DNA of 64,000 nucleotides from Opitutales bacterium (GCA_016932335.1 JAFGCZ010000012.1:248001-312000); one strand, 5' to 3'; positions 9,987 through 19,914 are shown, numbered from the stretch's first letter. Numbers and translations: made by a program. The notes: generated from the sequence alone by a model not told the origin.

Positions 9987-12788
9987 ATGTCTTTTCCCTG
10001 TTACCAGTCAAAGAATTCAGTTGCTCGAAGCCATTCGCGTTCCGGCATTGTTTTGATTGATATGTTGATCGGGTTGGTCATTCTCGCTGCATTTCTCAGC
10101 GTGGCAGTACTTTTGACGTTGCAGATTGAGGAGATAAAACTGGAAAGTCTGCGCCGTAATGATGAATGTGCCTGGGCCATGCTGCAAAAACAGGCGGCTG
10201 TAAATGGCCTTCGCTCCTATACCGATGCGCAGTTGTTGGGGGAGAATGTGGCTGGTGTTACCAGTCAAGCGGATGCTCCTTTACGGGTCGACAGCAGTTC
10301 AGCGCTTTTACAATCTCACACCATCGGTAATTTGGTGATTACTCCGCGCCTTTGGAGCTACTCCGGGAATTTGGGAAATTGCAAAGCGATCGGTTACATC
10401 CTTCAAGATTGCGGCAATGCCGGCTTTCCGGCGCCTATTTTTGACCGAGAGTTACCTGTGTCGCCCGATTTTACCGTAACCTTTAATGGTGATGTGTCTC
10501 AGGCGATACCAAACGGCGGATCTCATTCGATCGACTTGTTGAGCGGGGATGTGTCCTGGAGCGGAGATGATCTGATTTTCAATTTTACGCTGGCGCAGGA
10601 TGCCCTGCCTGTAGGCTATACTTCAACGCTTTGGTTCCGCCAGGTTGGGGCAGCCGGTTATGCTCCCGTCACGGATTCCTTACCGTTTGACTACACAGTA
10701 GATGTGTCTTTAGCCAAGGATATGGGTAGTGGACTATACGGGATTCCCTTTGAGGCTTTGGTTCGCGCTGTTTCCGCTACGGGGGATGTTGCTCAGGCAG
10801 TATGGTCCGGTTATATCGTTTATAACCGCATAACCCCGACTTTAGTGCAAACCCGCATCCTTACGGATCGTAACACGGTAACGCTTGCGGATGTCAGCCC
10901 GAGTCTTGGTATTTCCGGCGCTGTAAATGCCAACGGTATGAAGGTTGTTGTAACCGGTCCATCAGGAGAGTTGCTTCCAGCGGCCTTTTTCAACGATTCG
11001 TATTTTACTGATACCATTAACGGTATCACGGTTGTGGGAAAGACTTATGATGCGGCAAACGGTGCGATTAGCTTCAATGCTCCGGTTGCAGCCTTCAATG
11101 CCTCAGGGAGTGCTCAGCCCTGGGTTACTACGGTAACCAAAAATAACCCTCTGTTGGCCGGGGTAACCGTTTCCAGAAGCCTCGTTGTTTCTGCCTCCAC
11201 TTTACCGACTCCTGCGTTTACTCCCCCTGGTGGCGATTACGATGGATCCGCCGTGACTATTTCCAATGCGTCCGCATTGCCTTTGGTTTCCGGTGTGGCC
11301 GATGCCGCCTATTGCCACTATTGCTATACCGACGACGGATCGACTGTGATGGAGACCTCGACCCTCTATCAGGCACCTTTCAGTTTGAACATCGATTCCG
11401 GCGATTCTCTCACGCTTCGTGCGCGTGCTTTCCGCAACAGTGTATCTACTCAGGTCTTTCTTCTGGATGGTTCTGCAAGTGCTGCCACTTATACAACCGA
11501 TACCGTCAATGCTGATTTTCAGTGGGGAAATCTTTCATCTCCAAACCATCCCTCTGTGTTAACCGGAGGCTACTGGGAGGTTCCGGCTAATTGGGACCCT
11601 GTTCCGGGAAGCTCTTCAGCGCTAACTGATACAGATCACGTAGGGTTAAGCTTCTTGCTGGGGCGTCACCTACGGAATGACGTTACTGTAACTCTTTCTT
11701 GGAGACTTTCTGATCGATTCCTTTCTGAATTACATTTCAACAATGATCTTTACCGTTATACTCTTGTTGATGGCAACTGGCAGGGATTCGATTTTTACGA
11801 TCCCGATGGAACAGCCGGTTTCTGGGTCGAATCCAGTCCGAAAACATCAACAGGGTTGGATAAACCGCATGTTTTTGAGTGTTTGATTCATCTTTACTCA
11901 GAGCTGGAGCTTTTTATTGAGGAAGGTGCCAGTCTTGAGTATAAAGCACTTCGTGTGGATCAAATGGATGGAGGCTCTTATGGTATTCATAAGCGGGGAC
12001 CTGGATCTGCATATTGGACTTCCGATGATAATGGCTCCCAGACGCCTCTTTATGTTCATGAGGGAAATTTGATTTTGGGTAAAGACGATCCGTTTCCTCA
12101 GACAACAGTCTATTTGGATGGTGGTACGCTCAATGTGAACAAGCATAATAGAACTTCTTGGGCGCAGGGTATTGTTGTTCAGTCGCACTCTGTCATTGAT
12201 ATGGGATCTCAGCTGAATCCATACATAGGATCCAGTGATGCTTTTTCGTTTCAGATGAATTATCTGGATTTAAATGATGGAGTCCATCTGATTATTAAGA
12301 ACTGGATTCCAGGCTCTGATTATGAATCAACAGGCGGCAGTTCAAAATTGATAACAACAACCAAACCCAGCGATGATGATTTAAAGCGCATAGATTTCGA
12401 AGGTTGGGAGGCAGTAGACCCTGGTTACGATGGAGGAGCTAGAGTTGTTTTAATTAATAATTGGCTGTATCATATAATTCCCGCAGCGCCTCGATACAGT
12501 AAGGGAATCGGCTATTTGCAGGTGAATCAGACTTCTACCATCGATTTTGCGAGTGGATCTTCTCTCGAGGTTGAGGGCATAACGATCAGTAGTGGTGCTA
12601 ACCTTATTCTTTACGACTGGGACGATTCCACTTCAGTGTTGCATTCTGTTGAAATGCTGGATTCCTCCTCGCTGAGCAGAATTATTATCCGCGCGCGAAC
12701 TTGGAACTGGTTTTGGGGATGGCGATATCTGGACTATTACGCGGTTCAGGATGCTGACGGAACGATTAGACAAGGGGGGAGGAGATGA
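9987..12788 (+). CDS. PilV/GspI-like pseudopilin with ~900-residue adhesin-like ectodomain
   Basis: The 933-residue product has leader MSFPCYQ...HSRSG, then IVLIDMLIGLVILAAFLSVA, a pilin helix with Ile1 and Asp5 in place of Phe and Glu. The region after the helix (LQIEEIKLESLRRNDECAW) resembles PilV/GspI. The rest is an unusually long extracellular part. About residues 405-505 resemble the chitobiase C-terminal beta domain (PTPAFTPPGGDYDG, YTDDGST, LRARAF). From about 645 the sequence shows Gly-rich beta-strand repeats like autotransporter-associated repeats (LYVHEGNLILGKDD, VYLDGGTLNVNKHN). GspI is normally about 120 residues. Start is ATG 9987, one base after the preceding stop. Likely a tip subunit carrying a binding module. 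Confidence 0.7.
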   Translation: MSFPCYQSKNSVARSHSRSGIVLIDMLIGLVILAAFLSVAVLLTLQIEEIKLESLRRNDECAWAMLQKQAAVNGLRSYTDAQLLGENVAGVTSQADAPLRVDSSSALLQSHTIGNLVITPRLWSYSGNLGNCKAIGYILQDCGNAGFPAPIFDRELPVSPDFTVTFNGDVSQAIPNGGSHSIDLLSGDVSWSGDDLIFNFTLAQDALPVGYTSTLWFRQVGAAGYAPVTDSLPFDYTVDVSLAKDMGSGLYGIPFEALVRAVSATGDVAQAVWSGYIVYNRITPTLVQTRILTDRNTVTLADVSPSLGISGAVNANGMKVVVTGPSGELLPAAFFNDSYFTDTINGITVVGKTYDAANGAISFNAPVAAFNASGSAQPWVTTVTKNNPLLAGVTVSRSLVVSASTLPTPAFTPPGGDYDGSAVTISNASALPLVSGVADAAYCHYCYTDDGSTVMETSTLYQAPFSLNIDSGDSLTLRARAFRNSVSTQVFLLDGSASAATYTTDTVNADFQWGNLSSPNHPSVLTGGYWEVPANWDPVPGSSSALTDTDHVGLSFLLGRHLRNDVTVTLSWRLSDRFLSELHFNNDLYRYTLVDGNWQGFDFYDPDGTAGFWVESSPKTSTGLDKPHVFECLIHLYSELELFIEEGASLEYKALRVDQMDGGSYGIHKRGPGSAYWTSDDNGSQTPLYVHEGNLILGKDDPFPQTTVYLDGGTLNVNKHNRTSWAQGIVVQSHSVIDMGSQLNPYIGSSDAFSFQMNYLDLNDGVHLIIKNWIPGSDYESTGGSSKLITTTKPSDDDLKRIDFEGWEAVDPGYDGGARVVLINNWLYHIIPAAPRYSKGIGYLQVNQTSTIDFASGSSLEVEGITISSGANLILYDWDDSTSVLHSVEMLDSSSLSRIIIRARTWNWFWGWRYLDYYAVQDADGTIRQGGRR

Positions 12789-14374
12789 TCTACCGACTAG
12801 TACATACCCTTATGTTTCTTTGCCTTATTGGTGAAGGTTTTTACGTCAAAAATGCTTACGCGCAAACGAGTGAAACGTTTACCGTGGAGACCGAATTTCG
12901 TAATTCGACGATCTCAACGCCCGGATGGAGCAGAGGAGGGAGTTCATCACTTACCGGAGGTTCTTTAGATCAGGAGGGAAGTGGGTGGTTGCGTTTAACC
13001 GCCAATACAACATATCAAATTGGCTATGCTGCCTACATGGGAACTCCCGTTCCGGCAGCAGACAAGACACTCTATGTATCTTTTGAGTATAAAATGTGGG
13101 GGCCGGATTCTACTCTGGCAGACGGATTTACTTTTTTCCTTTTTGATGGTGCCCGTAATACATTCCGTATCGGGGCAAATGGGGGTTCCCTGGGGTATGC
13201 TCAGAAAACAGGAGTTCCAGGGCTTGGCTCAGGCTATGTTGGTATCGGTTTCGATGTGTTTGGTAATTACTCCAATCCTACCGAGGGACGTGTTGGCGGC
13301 ACTGGCTCTAACAGTAATACCATTTCAGTGCGCGGGAATGAGGCCAGTAACTATGCTTATGTTATGGGAACCTCGGATTCCAATGTCTTTGATTTGAGTG
13401 GTTCTATGTCTATTTCAAGGGTATCTTCACGCCCTGTAGATGCTGTGTCTACCCGCAAAGTGGCCATGATTCTTACCCCGACGAATCAGCTCACCATTTT
13501 TATGCAGGTGGGAACGGGTAAGATGGCTCCACTTTTCACCGCGGATCTGTCCGGTCAGACCAGACCCGAAACCTTTCGTTTTGGGTTTGCCGGTACTACA
13601 GGTGGCAGTAGGCAATATGCTGAGATTCGAGATGTGGTTGTCACTGTATATGATGCATTGCGCTGGGATAATGGTTCCGGTGATTTCTATTGGAATACTG
13701 CGGATAATTGGGTAGGGGATGTCCTGCCCGAGGAGAGTCCTTTGGAGGATGTTAAATTCGATAATCAGACGGGTCTGACTTTACGCCAGGATGTTAATCT
13801 GAACCTGATGAGCCACCCTTTGCGCACGGTAACCATGGATGCGCCCTTTGCTTACCGCCTTTATGATGGGACGCTACTGTTTCAGTCTGCCGTAAAGGGA
13901 TTGTCTCTGAATTCAACCAGTCGGCACGGTTCGGCGGCCCATACCGTGGATGCGGATATCGTGAGCACAGACTTGTTGACCATCAATATTGCAAATCCAT
14001 ACCCCATGACATTGAACGGCGCGATTGATAACGGGGGATACGAACTAAGATTTACCGGAGATCAGGGGAGAATCAACCTTAACGGAGTTGTTAGCGGCTA
14101 TGGTGGCCTTACCAAGGAAGATGCCTTTGATCTCTACGTTAACGGCGATGTGGATAGTCTTTATCGGGGCGATACGCTCTTGCTGGAAGGAAATATCTAT
14201 CTGGATGTGGATCCCGTTTCCGGGGTCAGTCGCTCGGCCTTGGGAAGGGGAGTTATTACTTTGGAAAACGGTACGGAATTGCATCTGTTGCAGGATAACC
14301 AGATCTATGATCGGAGCGACATGACGATGGAGGGGGGCACTTTTTATTTAAACGGAAATGATGAGCTTCATTAG
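12785..14374 (+). CDS. Secreted L-type-lectin-like protein with autotransporter-type repeats
   Basis: A 529-residue exported protein with signal peptide MIYRLVHTLMFLCLIGEGF...AYA. About residues 30-285 resemble a legume/L-type lectin-like sandwich (ADGFTFFLFDGA, GGSLGYAQ, GYVGIGFDVFGNY). A PATR-like part follows, starting LRWDNGSGDFYWNTADNWVG. The protein stops inside what looks like a repeat (GGTFYLNGNDELH) and has no PEP-CTERM or membrane anchor, so it may be shortened. It overlaps the PilV-like gene by four bases and lies inside the pilus operon. It could be a substrate, or a lectin presented by the machine. It lacks a prepilin leader. Confidence 0.65.
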   Translation: MIYRLVHTLMFLCLIGEGFYVKNAYAQTSETFTVETEFRNSTISTPGWSRGGSSSLTGGSLDQEGSGWLRLTANTTYQIGYAAYMGTPVPAADKTLYVSFEYKMWGPDSTLADGFTFFLFDGARNTFRIGANGGSLGYAQKTGVPGLGSGYVGIGFDVFGNYSNPTEGRVGGTGSNSNTISVRGNEASNYAYVMGTSDSNVFDLSGSMSISRVSSRPVDAVSTRKVAMILTPTNQLTIFMQVGTGKMAPLFTADLSGQTRPETFRFGFAGTTGGSRQYAEIRDVVVTVYDALRWDNGSGDFYWNTADNWVGDVLPEESPLEDVKFDNQTGLTLRQDVNLNLMSHPLRTVTMDAPFAYRLYDGTLLFQSAVKGLSLNSTSRHGSAAHTVDADIVSTDLLTINIANPYPMTLNGAIDNGGYELRFTGDQGRINLNGVVSGYGGLTKEDAFDLYVNGDVDSLYRGDTLLLEGNIYLDVDPVSGVSRSALGRGVITLENGTELHLLQDNQIYDRSDMTMEGGTFYLNGNDELH

Positions 14375-14490
14375 CGCATTTTTTACATTTGCATAAGATG
14401 GTTTATTCCTAGTTCTTTTTATAAGTAATTTCCGCATGAAAGACTGGCTTTCTACAGTCAAATACCTTATAAATCAGACTCAGCATTTTT

Positions 14491-15723
14491 ATGGCATCCT
14501 TTTATAAAGTTAAGATCGAGAACACTATATCGCACACATATCGCGAAGTTGTCGTCTTGGCTGATCGCACTGAGGTCGCCTTAAGAGGCTGTGGCCTCAG
14601 TAAGGAGGAACTTCCCGAAATTGAACGCATAAACCCACTCGATCTGGGGCTTGGGTTGATTTCCGCATATAAGTCACCCAATGCCGCAGATCTTGCTGAT
14701 TTTTACGATGGTCTGGTTCAATGTCTGAACATTGGCACCACGATGGTAGAAAGCCTTGGTATCGTCTCTGTGCAACAGCCCAGCCCCTATTTCCGGGGGG
14801 TCATCGGGCGCATTGTTCACGATATGTCGGCAGGTGTGTCCATGTCCGAGGCAATGGGTAAGCACCCTCGAGTTTTCAGCAAACCTACTATTGCCATTAT
14901 CAGGGCAGGGGAAACCAGTGGCGATTTAAAGTCGGTGCTCTCGGCTTTGGCTCGATCTGAGGAACGTTATAACAGAATTGCCTCCAAAATACGCGGAGCC
15001 ATGTATTATCCGGCGATTGTCTGCGTGGTCACTTTTTTTGCGGTAATGTTTATCGGCCTAAAACTGGTGCCGCAGATCTCTAAGATGTATGATTCGTTCC
15101 ATGCCACGCTTCCTTTACCCACAAAAATGGTTTTGTGGTTTTCCCAGATGGCTAGAACTCAGCCGCTTTTTTGGGTCGTGCTGGTGGGGGGGATTGTTTA
15201 TCTGGCGATGAATTTGAAACGAATCATGGAGTCGGATTTCTTTATTCGTCTTGCTTTACGCATTCCTGTGCTGGGGGAGCTGCTGCGCAAAACCATGATA
15301 GCTAGAGCATTCAGAGTGCTTTCTATGCTTTTAAGCGGTGGTATTCGTGTGGGTACCGCTTTTGAAATCACCGCGCTGGCTACGGGATTTTCCGATTTCC
15401 GAAATTCCTTTCTGGATTCAGGTAAACGCATCGTTTCAGGTGATGAACTGCACATTGCCTTTACCCACAACAAGCACCTGTTCGGTTCTAACGGAGACCG
15501 CTATATAGCCTACCTTCGTCTCGCCGCACATACCGGTGCCGCCGGCGATATCCTAAATCGTGTTGCTGCCAACCTCGAAGATGATATTGAAAAGCAGACG
15601 GATGTGCTGCAGCGTTTGATTGAACCTATTTTACTTGGGATGATTGCCGTTATTGTTGGCGGCGTTATCCTTGCCGTGTATTACCCCATCTTTAATTTGG
15701 GCAGTGTGCTGAATAAGCATTAA
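14491..15723 (+). CDS. Type II secretion/type IV pilus inner-membrane platform protein (GspF/PilC)
   Basis: The 410-residue protein has two T2SSF repeats: DFYDGLVQCLNIGTTMVESLG...GETSGDL (first) and LGELLRKTMIARAFRVLSMLLSGGIRV (second). Three membrane helices are visible (about 170-195, 228-248, 380-405, ending GMIAVIVGGVILAVYYPIF). This is the platform that couples the ATPase to pilin extraction. The 116-base spacer upstream holds no gene but is AT-rich and could hold a promoter. It is followed at once by the regulatory pair. Confidence 0.92.
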   Translation: MASFYKVKIENTISHTYREVVVLADRTEVALRGCGLSKEELPEIERINPLDLGLGLISAYKSPNAADLADFYDGLVQCLNIGTTMVESLGIVSVQQPSPYFRGVIGRIVHDMSAGVSMSEAMGKHPRVFSKPTIAIIRAGETSGDLKSVLSALARSEERYNRIASKIRGAMYYPAIVCVVTFFAVMFIGLKLVPQISKMYDSFHATLPLPTKMVLWFSQMARTQPLFWVVLVGGIVYLAMNLKRIMESDFFIRLALRIPVLGELLRKTMIARAFRVLSMLLSGGIRVGTAFEITALATGFSDFRNSFLDSGKRIVSGDELHIAFTHNKHLFGSNGDRYIAYLRLAAHTGAAGDILNRVAANLEDDIEKQTDVLQRLIEPILLGMIAVIVGGVILAVYYPIFNLGSVLNKH

Positions 15724-15739
15724 TGCCTTTTCTTTGGTT

Positions 15740-17332
15740 ATGCTCCTTACTCAACCTTCCAGTTTGGCTTCATCCGGTTCTCCTAAGAAAGGAACTGTAT
15801 TACTCATTGATGACGAGGCTCTTATTCTTGAATCGAGCAAAGATATTGCTGAATTACTGGGATACACCGCAATTACTGCCAACAGTGTCAGCGAAGCAGA
15901 GCGTATATTGACTCAGGAGGGCACTAGGACATTTGATTGTGTGGTTACCGACTACAAAATGCCCACCAAAACAGGGCTGGAATTGCTGGAATGGCTCAGG
16001 CAGTTTGATCCGAACCTGTCCATTATCGTCAGCACCGGATATGCCGGGCATAAAGACGTTGCGTCCATGCTGCGTCATGGTGCGCTCGATGTCCTGAATA
16101 AGCCGGTTCCGCTTGATGTCATGCGGATAGCATTGGATAAAGGCGTTAAGAAAACGAATGATTTACGGGAACAGAATAAGCAGCGTCACTCCATTCTTCA
16201 GGTTGCCGAAGTCTATCAATACCTTTTCCAGTTGCATGGGGTTATCGATTCTCCACAAGCCGATATGTGTTTTATCCCAATGCATCAAGCAGGAGGTGAT
16301 TTTGTCATAATGGACGAGACGGTCCGCCGCCGTTTGTTGATGGTTGCCGATGTTTCCGGGCATGACTTGGACTCCGCCTATTTATCCGCATATATGCAAG
16401 GGGCTGCCACAGGTCTGCTCAAAGGGGGCTATAATCCCGCTCGATTGTTGAGAGAACTGAATCACTTTTTGTTGGAAAAGTGGAATGCCCGTGGTTTTGA
16501 AGATTTTGCCGACGGAGTAAATGAGGCATCCGTTTGCTGTTTACTCGTGGAGATGAATCGTTCTACAGGAAGAGTTGTGTTGCATAACAATGGTATTCCT
16601 GAGCCCGTTTATACCCGGCCGAACGGTCGCAGTGAGACTCAGGGGGTTCGCGGGTGTCCCTTAGGCCTCTATGATGAGATGGACACCGAGGTCATGGAGC
16701 TCCCCGGAACCGATGGAGAAATCCTTGTCTGGAGCGACGGGTTGGAGGATTTTGCCCGTGAGGTTCAAATTGCCTCGGAGGCACTGGCTTATCGCCTGCT
16801 GAACTGTGCCAACCGTGATGCCCAGATAGATTTACTTAAAGAAGCGGAAGATGATGTCTTGGTTGTTCGCTTCAGACTGAAGGATTCTTTTGATCAGTTT
16901 CGTCCTATCGTTCTTTTTGAAGCGCATGGAGGGCAGGCTAAAGATATCGACAGTATTGAAGATTTCTGGAGCCGTTCCATCACCTATGCACTCCCTGATA
17001 TCTCCGAAGATGCCCTTTACGGTATTTTACTGGTTTCCAGAGAAGGCTTCCTTAACGCTATCAGGCATGGATGCAGCGGCGACCCCGAGAAAAAATGCAG
17101 CATTCAGATGCATTATCATCCTTCCTTTTCTACTTTTAGAATTGTTATCTCTGATCCTGGACAGGGGTATGACGATACCTATCTTGTTGACGAAGAACCT
17201 GATCTTGAACAGGAACGCAACAGTGGATTAATTTTGATGAGAAACTTCCCCGATCACGTAAATATTGAGCGTAGAGGGGCTACCGTTATTATGGATTTCT
17301 ATCTCAAAAAGCCTGAGAATCTGGAGGTATAA
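15740..17332 (+). CDS. HsbR-like response regulator: REC + PP2C phosphatase + HATPase kinase
   Basis: 530 aa. An N-terminal receiver domain has LLIDDE, phospho-acceptor D71 in VVTDYKMP and the NKP lysine. The middle is a PP2C/SpoIIE phosphatase with GGDF, ADVSGHD, SDGLED and EDDV, so the metal-binding acidic residues are kept. The C-terminus is a GHKL ATPase of the anti-sigma-factor kinase type: N box EGFLNAIRHG, DPGQGYD and NSGLILM. This three-domain layout is that of HsbR in Pseudomonas and relatives, which can both phosphorylate and dephosphorylate a STAS partner. The STAS gene follows eight bases later. It lies between gspF and gspE, so a role in controlling filament assembly is inferred. 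Start is ATG 15740; a TTG at 15734 is possible. Confidence 0.88.
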   Translation: MLLTQPSSLASSGSPKKGTVLLIDDEALILESSKDIAELLGYTAITANSVSEAERILTQEGTRTFDCVVTDYKMPTKTGLELLEWLRQFDPNLSIIVSTGYAGHKDVASMLRHGALDVLNKPVPLDVMRIALDKGVKKTNDLREQNKQRHSILQVAEVYQYLFQLHGVIDSPQADMCFIPMHQAGGDFVIMDETVRRRLLMVADVSGHDLDSAYLSAYMQGAATGLLKGGYNPARLLRELNHFLLEKWNARGFEDFADGVNEASVCCLLVEMNRSTGRVVLHNNGIPEPVYTRPNGRSETQGVRGCPLGLYDEMDTEVMELPGTDGEILVWSDGLEDFAREVQIASEALAYRLLNCANRDAQIDLLKEAEDDVLVVRFRLKDSFDQFRPIVLFEAHGGQAKDIDSIEDFWSRSITYALPDISEDALYGILLVSREGFLNAIRHGCSGDPEKKCSIQMHYHPSFSTFRIVISDPGQGYDDTYLVDEEPDLEQERNSGLILMRNFPDHVNIERRGATVIMDFYLKKPENLEV

Positions 17333-17339
17333 AAACACC

Positions 17340-17672
17340 ATGTCACTACTTACATTTGAAAATAAAGAAGGAACACTCACCTTGATGGTGGATGGGAATG
17401 TTCTGAGCACCAACATTAAAGCATTGCGTGAAGAATCGCTTCAGTTGATCAACGGAGAGGACCCTTCCGTAGGACCTTGGGATACATTGGTGGTTGATGT
17501 GACTCAGGCTAAGATGATTGATTCCACCGGGCTAAATTTCCTCGTGTTTTTGTGCCGTTTTGTTAAAAAGAAGCAAGCTCGTATGGGGATTTTGGTAGGA
17601 AGTGCGTCTGTGCAAAAAAGCCTTACCTTTGTAAGACTTGACCGGCAGGCCAACATTACTCTCGTTAGCTAA
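17340..17672 (+). CDS. STAS-domain anti-anti-sigma-factor-like protein (HsbA-like)
   Basis: A 110-residue single STAS domain with the phosphorylation motif KMIDSTGLNFLVFL; the Ser after Asp corresponds to the phosphorylated Ser of SpoIIAA-type proteins. It follows the REC-PP2C-HATPase gene with a GGAGG upstream of the ATG at 17340. It is the obvious substrate for both enzyme activities of that protein. What the free STAS protein binds is unknown; GspE, encoded four bases downstream, is a candidate by position only. Confidence 0.88.
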   Translation: MSLLTFENKEGTLTLMVDGNVLSTNIKALREESLQLINGEDPSVGPWDTLVVDVTQAKMIDSTGLNFLVFLCRFVKKKQARMGILVGSASVQKSLTFVRLDRQANITLVS

Positions 17673-17676
17673 CCCT

Positions 17677-19911
17677 ATGGCAGAAAAGACACCATTGCTC
17701 AGCAATTTGGATTATGATGCGTTCCTCAGTATCGTAGAGGGGGGGCAGTCTGATTATTTTATCGATGCCATTGCCTACACGGTAAAAGTGGGGCTTAACC
17801 CTGATGAGGTTCTGCATGTCCTTAGAAAAGAGCATGGTATTTTACCTTTTCCCACTCAGAGCAGAGGTATTGATGAGTCTGTTCTGGAGCAGTTTTTCCG
17901 TTATTTGGAGTTCCACTCCGATATAGATGAAGTTCCAACTCTTGAATCTTTAAAAGCGGTTCCTCCTAGCGAATGGCCTGCGGTTCCGGTTGGAATGTGT
18001 GGCCCTCTGATTATTTTGGGGCACTGTTTCCCTCCGGCCACTAATTGCTGGGGGATGGATTCAGATATGTTCCCTCAGGTTTGGCTGACCCCAAAGATTT
18101 ATTATCATTTTCTTCGTGATACACTCAGTTTTTTGAGTCAACAGAAGAAAGACCCTTCAGTGAAGGTTGACTCCTGTCGGTCTGTTGCTCAGATGCGCAA
18201 CGAGCTTTTGGAGTATGACGAAGAAAACCGTCCGATTCCTGTCCTGCAATGGATGCTTGAAGCGATTCCCATGGAGGAAGATGATCGCGATTCTCTCGTT
18301 GACTCGGTGGATGAAGGTATTCTTATGCTTCCGTCTGGCTATGCTTCGGCATTGATCTTCCTTCAGGAGAAAGCTCCGATTCTGGACATTCGCGAAATGT
18401 ATCTGCAGCGCGATGCCTATGACAAATTACCCCGTAATATTGTAGACCGCTACAAAGTTATTTCCTATCTGGAGACAAGTAAAGAACTCTACGTTATTGT
18501 TCCCAAGCTAGAGGATTTTGAATGTGAGGACCAGATCATCAACCGTCTTCGTCTGGATAAGGAACTGGTTCGTGTTGAAGTGCGCCTCAATGATATTATG
18601 GCTCACCTCGAACGTTTCGAGAGTGTGGGCATTGTCAGTACTGTAGAAGATTCGGAGGCAGCCGAGCATGCATCCAGACAGGTTTCAGGCGATATCAATC
18701 TGAACGAAGATGCGGTTCGTTTGATTAATCCCAAGAGCATCAACACTACACCGGAAGAATTGCTGGAGTGGCTCTTTTATAACGCCATTCTTGGTAAATC
18801 CAGCGACATTCATATCGAGCAGTATAAGGAGCAATGCCGCTTCCGTACGCGTGTCGACGGTATTCTCACTACCATCTATACCGGCCCCTTGAAGATGCTT
18901 ATGCCGGCCGTGTCTATTGTGAAGAATTATTGTAATATGACTCTGAACAATAATGATGCTCAGGATGGACGTTTTTCCATTAAATTTTCCGGTCGTTTGA
19001 TTGATGCTCGTGTCAGTGCCATTCCATGGCGCCGCAGATTCCAGAAACTGACCATACGCCTGTTGGATAAAAGCAGCAGTGTTCGTTCTTTGGAGGAAAT
19101 GGGATTGGATCAACAGCAGCTGAGAACCTTTAGACATGCTATCTCCAGACCTCAGGGAATGATTGTTGTTACTGGTCCCACGGGGAGCGGCAAATCAACT
19201 ACATTGTATGCTGCTCTTCAGGAAGTGAATCAATCCACTGTAAACGTGCAGACGATTGAGGATCCCATTGAATATGAAATGGAGGGCTTGAATCAGACCC
19301 AGGTAGATATTAACCATCACCTTACCTTTAGCTCTGTGCTCCGACGCATTCTCCGTGCCGACCCAGATGTAATTATGGTTGGGGAAGTCCGAGATCAGGA
19401 AACGGCGGTAACTGCGGCCGAGGCTGCCCTTACCGGACACTTGATCTTGACCACGCTGCACTCATTGGATGCGATTAGGGCTATAGGCCGTCTTCTGGCA
19501 ATGGGGGTGCAGCCTTACATGTTGGCAGATTCTCTTATCATGCTGCATGCACAGCGCCTTTTACGTAGGTTGTGCCGCTGTCGCAAAGAAGTCCCCATGA
19601 GTAAAGAATACCGCGATTTATATATAGAAGCCGGAATGATTAGCTCGAATGATACTTCAACGCATATGTCTTTTATCAAGAACGGTTGTCCTGAGTGTTT
19701 TGATTCAGGATATAAAGGGCGTGTTGCTGTCATGGAAATGTGCCCGGTAAACGACCGTATGCGAGACCTCATCAGTTCTCGGGCAACCACTGAAATGCTC
19801 TTGGAACAGGCCATACTTGCGGGCTATGAACCCATGTATCAGGTTGCTTTGCGTAAGGCTCAACTCGGCATAACCTCGGTGGAAGAAGCGCTTAAATTGA
19901 AACGGTTTTAA
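17677..19911 (+). CDS. Assembly ATPase GspE/PilB-type, with long N-terminal extension
   Basis: A 744-residue hexameric secretion ATPase. Walker A is GPTGSGKST (about 500), Asp/Walker B DPDVIMVGEVRD (about 562), and the His box is LTTLHSLDA. A zinc site is present but unusual: CRC at 633-635 and CPEC at 671-674, so CxC rather than CxxC in the first half. The conserved ATPase core begins near residue 360. The first ~330 residues do not look like a typical GspE N-terminal domain and include a Cys/Gly/Pro-rich stretch (GMCGPLIILGHCFPPATNC). Start ATG 17677, four bases after the STAS stop. It powers pseudopilin assembly. Confidence 0.93.
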   Translation: MAEKTPLLSNLDYDAFLSIVEGGQSDYFIDAIAYTVKVGLNPDEVLHVLRKEHGILPFPTQSRGIDESVLEQFFRYLEFHSDIDEVPTLESLKAVPPSEWPAVPVGMCGPLIILGHCFPPATNCWGMDSDMFPQVWLTPKIYYHFLRDTLSFLSQQKKDPSVKVDSCRSVAQMRNELLEYDEENRPIPVLQWMLEAIPMEEDDRDSLVDSVDEGILMLPSGYASALIFLQEKAPILDIREMYLQRDAYDKLPRNIVDRYKVISYLETSKELYVIVPKLEDFECEDQIINRLRLDKELVRVEVRLNDIMAHLERFESVGIVSTVEDSEAAEHASRQVSGDINLNEDAVRLINPKSINTTPEELLEWLFYNAILGKSSDIHIEQYKEQCRFRTRVDGILTTIYTGPLKMLMPAVSIVKNYCNMTLNNNDAQDGRFSIKFSGRLIDARVSAIPWRRRFQKLTIRLLDKSSSVRSLEEMGLDQQQLRTFRHAISRPQGMIVVTGPTGSGKSTTLYAALQEVNQSTVNVQTIEDPIEYEMEGLNQTQVDINHHLTFSSVLRRILRADPDVIMVGEVRDQETAVTAAEAALTGHLILTTLHSLDAIRAIGRLLAMGVQPYMLADSLIMLHAQRLLRRLCRCRKEVPMSKEYRDLYIEAGMISSNDTSTHMSFIKNGCPECFDSGYKGRVAVMEMCPVNDRMRDLISSRATTEMLLEQAILAGYEPMYQVALRKAQLGITSVEEALKLKRF

Positions 19912-19914
19912 GGC

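Noticed and set aside
14436-14507. 23-residue open frame overlapping the gspF start
   Set aside because: It has a start codon and could be a leader peptide, but no ribosome-binding site or composition signal supports it.
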